Source: Thermococcus sp.
Lineage (GTDB): Archaea; Methanobacteriota_B; Thermococci; Thermococcales; Thermococcaceae
Length of the DNA: 6,439 nucleotides
Direction: 5' to 3'
Assembly (NCBI GenBank): GCA_027001105.1
Contig: JALTMZ010000179.1
Coordinates: forward strand, 5,397 to 11,835
The translations under genes were made by a program, and so were the position numbers. The notes below the pieces were generated by a model. The model made no database searches. It was not told where the DNA came from and worked only from the letters and a program-made list of their open reading frames with translations. Shown piece by piece: positions 5,326 to 6,439 of this stretch; the stretch's first letter is position 1; every line of letters begins with the position of its first letter.

Positions 5326-6372
5326 ATGAAAAGGTTCCTCTTTCTTTTCCTTTTAGTTTCTCCAATTTTTGCGTTCTTCATAAGTCTGTGCATTGGAGCT
5401 TATCATATTCCTCTCTCTGCCATCGTGGATATGGTGATATTAAAGACTCTTCAGGTCATTTCTGGAATTTTAGCCAAGATGAGCTTTGGAAGAGTCGATT
5501 TTACTGTTCAAATTCCCTATCCAAGCGTTTATCAGACCATTCTTTTCAAAATAAGGCTTCCAAGGGTTGTCTTGGCGATGATTGTCGGGTCTGCTTTGGC
5601 CCTTTCTGGAGCGGTTCTTCAGGCTATATTTAGAAACCCCTTAGTTAACAGCTATATTTTAGGAATCTCAGCGGGAGCAGCTTTTGGCGCTGCTTTAGCT
5701 ATAGGTCTTTCTCTAAGCTTGGGAATAACACCCTTAGCCTTTGCCTTTGCTATACTCGCTGTATTCTTGACGACATCGCTGGCTAAAATCGGTGGGAGAA
5801 TAACCCCCGTTTCGCTCGTTCTTGCTGGAGTAATTGTTAATGCGTTCTTTTCAGCCTTAACTTCCCTGTTGAAGTTTTTAATGGAGCATGAAAAGCTGGC
5901 GAGCGTTGTTTACTGGCTCATGGGAAGCTTTGCAGACGCTGACTGGCATTCAGTAAAGGTTGCGTTTCCTGTAATCTTTTTTGGATGTGCGTTGGTGTAT
6001 CTAATGCGCTGGCAATTAAACGTCTTGTCTTTTGGAGAAGAGGCTAAAATTGTTGGAGTCGAAACTGAAAAGCTGAAGTTTGCTTTTATCATAATAATCT
6101 CCCTCATAACTGCTGTTTCAGTCGCTTTCTGTGGGATAATTGGATGGGTAGGCTTAATGATTCCGCACATTGTTAGAATGGCATTTGGACCAGACCACAA
6201 AACACTGATACCCCTAACAATAACTGTGGGAGCTTCGTTCATGGTTTTAGCAGACACACTGGCTCGCTCGGTAACGACCTATGAAATCCCAATTGGTATT
6301 TTGACAACAATCCTTGGAATTCCATTCTTTGCCTATCTGCTAAGGAAAACAGGCGGTGGTTGGAATGCTTGA
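5326..6372 (+). CDS. FecCD/BtuC-family ABC importer permease
   Basis: This 348-aa integral membrane protein of the FecCD family forms, as a homodimer, the transport channel of a type II ABC importer. The sequence is highly hydrophobic with a first helix at about 4-23, and the family normally has ten helices. Conserved family segments are IRLPRVVLAMIVGSALALSG (RLPR at 77-80, matching the BtuC region whose arginines dock on the binding protein), GAVLQAIFRNPL, LGISAGAAFGA, GWVGLMIPHIVRMAFGPDH (with the coupling helix to the ATPase), ADTLAR, and EIPIGILTTILGIPFF near the C-terminus. Between helix 1 and RLPR lies a segment of about 50 residues that is longer than in E. coli BtuC. The ATG at 5326 is 2 bp after the upstream stop and has GGAGG at 5314-5318, inside the preceding gene, indicating coupled translation. 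The ligand cannot be assigned from the permease; iron chelates, heme or corrinoids are the family options. Confidence 0.95.
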   Translation: MKRFLFLFLLVSPIFAFFISLCIGAYHIPLSAIVDMVILKTLQVISGILAKMSFGRVDFTVQIPYPSVYQTILFKIRLPRVVLAMIVGSALALSGAVLQAIFRNPLVNSYILGISAGAAFGAALAIGLSLSLGITPLAFAFAILAVFLTTSLAKIGGRITPVSLVLAGVIVNAFFSALTSLLKFLMEHEKLASVVYWLMGSFADADWHSVKVAFPVIFFGCALVYLMRWQLNVLSFGEEAKIVGVETEKLKFAFIIIISLITAVSVAFCGIIGWVGLMIPHIVRMAFGPDHKTLIPLTITVGASFMVLADTLARSVTTYEIPIGILTTILGIPFFAYLLRKTGGGWNA

Positions 6373-6439
6373 AGTCAAAGGCTTATCATTCAGCTACAGT
6401 GATTTCAGCGTTGAAGATATCTGCTTTGAGGTGAGAGAG
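6365..6439 (+). CDS. ABC importer ATPase subunit, N-terminal fragment
   Basis: Only the first 25 codons are inside the window. The product begins MLEVKGLSFSYSDFSVEDIC, the typical first strand and A-loop region of an ABC ATPase. The tyrosine in SFSY is the residue expected to stack on the adenine of ATP. The Walker A motif would lie just beyond the right edge. ATG 6365 overlaps the end of the permease gene by 8 bp and is preceded by GGTGGT at 6355-6360, so it is translationally coupled. By operon position it should be the FecE/BtuD-type ATPase that powers the permease; the rest of the protein cannot be judged. Confidence 0.85.
   Translation, partial: MLEVKGLSFSYSDFSVEDICFEVRE

Noticed and set aside
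5229..5633. 134-codon plus-strand frame overlapping the end of the binding protein and start of the permease
   Set aside because: It overlaps two strongly supported genes in another frame, and its composition (Ser-, Cys- and Trp-rich) is unlike a real protein of this organism.
5910..6257. 115-codon minus-strand frame inside the permease gene
   Set aside because: It is antisense to conserved FecCD motifs and has no start signal or family resemblance.
1..6439. CRISPR arrays, insertion sequences, tRNA or rRNA genes
   Set aside because: No regularly spaced repeats, transposase motifs, terminal inverted repeats or RNA-gene signatures were visible; coding density is high throughout.

Overview
The window is chromosomal DNA from a hyperthermophilic archaeon of the order Thermococcales (Thermococcus/Pyrococcus type). 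This rests on several sequence traits: archaeal ribosome binding sites of the form GGTGA followed by 5 nt and the start codon, TATA-box promoters, T-tract termination, Lys/Glu-rich proteins, and Thermococcales-like HypC/HypD and COG3199 proteins. The species cannot be named from the sequence alone.

Left part (1-1567, + strand). The 3' end of a COG3199 ATP-NAD kinase-like gene is followed by a gene of unknown function with its own likely promoter. The unknown protein has the layout of a HerA/FtsK-type ATPase but has lost the Walker A loop, so it looks like a degenerate, probably non-hydrolysing member of that superfamily.

Middle part (1624-2963, - strand). This is a compact hypC-hypD pair. 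HypC and HypD together form the scaffold on which the Fe(CN)2CO cofactor of [NiFe]-hydrogenases is assembled. It converges with the left genes on a 56-bp T/A-rich terminator region. It diverges from the right-hand operon across a roughly 220-bp intergenic region carrying a TATA box for hypC and GTGTTTAA-like half-sites.

Right part (3188-6439, + strand). This is an ABC importer operon of the iron-siderophore/cobalamin/heme class: a lipoprotein with two complete FecB/BtuF-type substrate-binding domains in one chain, a FecCD/BtuC-type permease, and the first 25 codons of the ATPase. Genes are separated by 2 bp or overlap by 8 bp, so they are probably translated together.

The two points most worth following are the tandem-domain binding protein, in which both domains keep the glutamates expected to dock on the permease, and the P-loop-less HerA-like protein. 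No mobile element, CRISPR array, rRNA or tRNA was seen.
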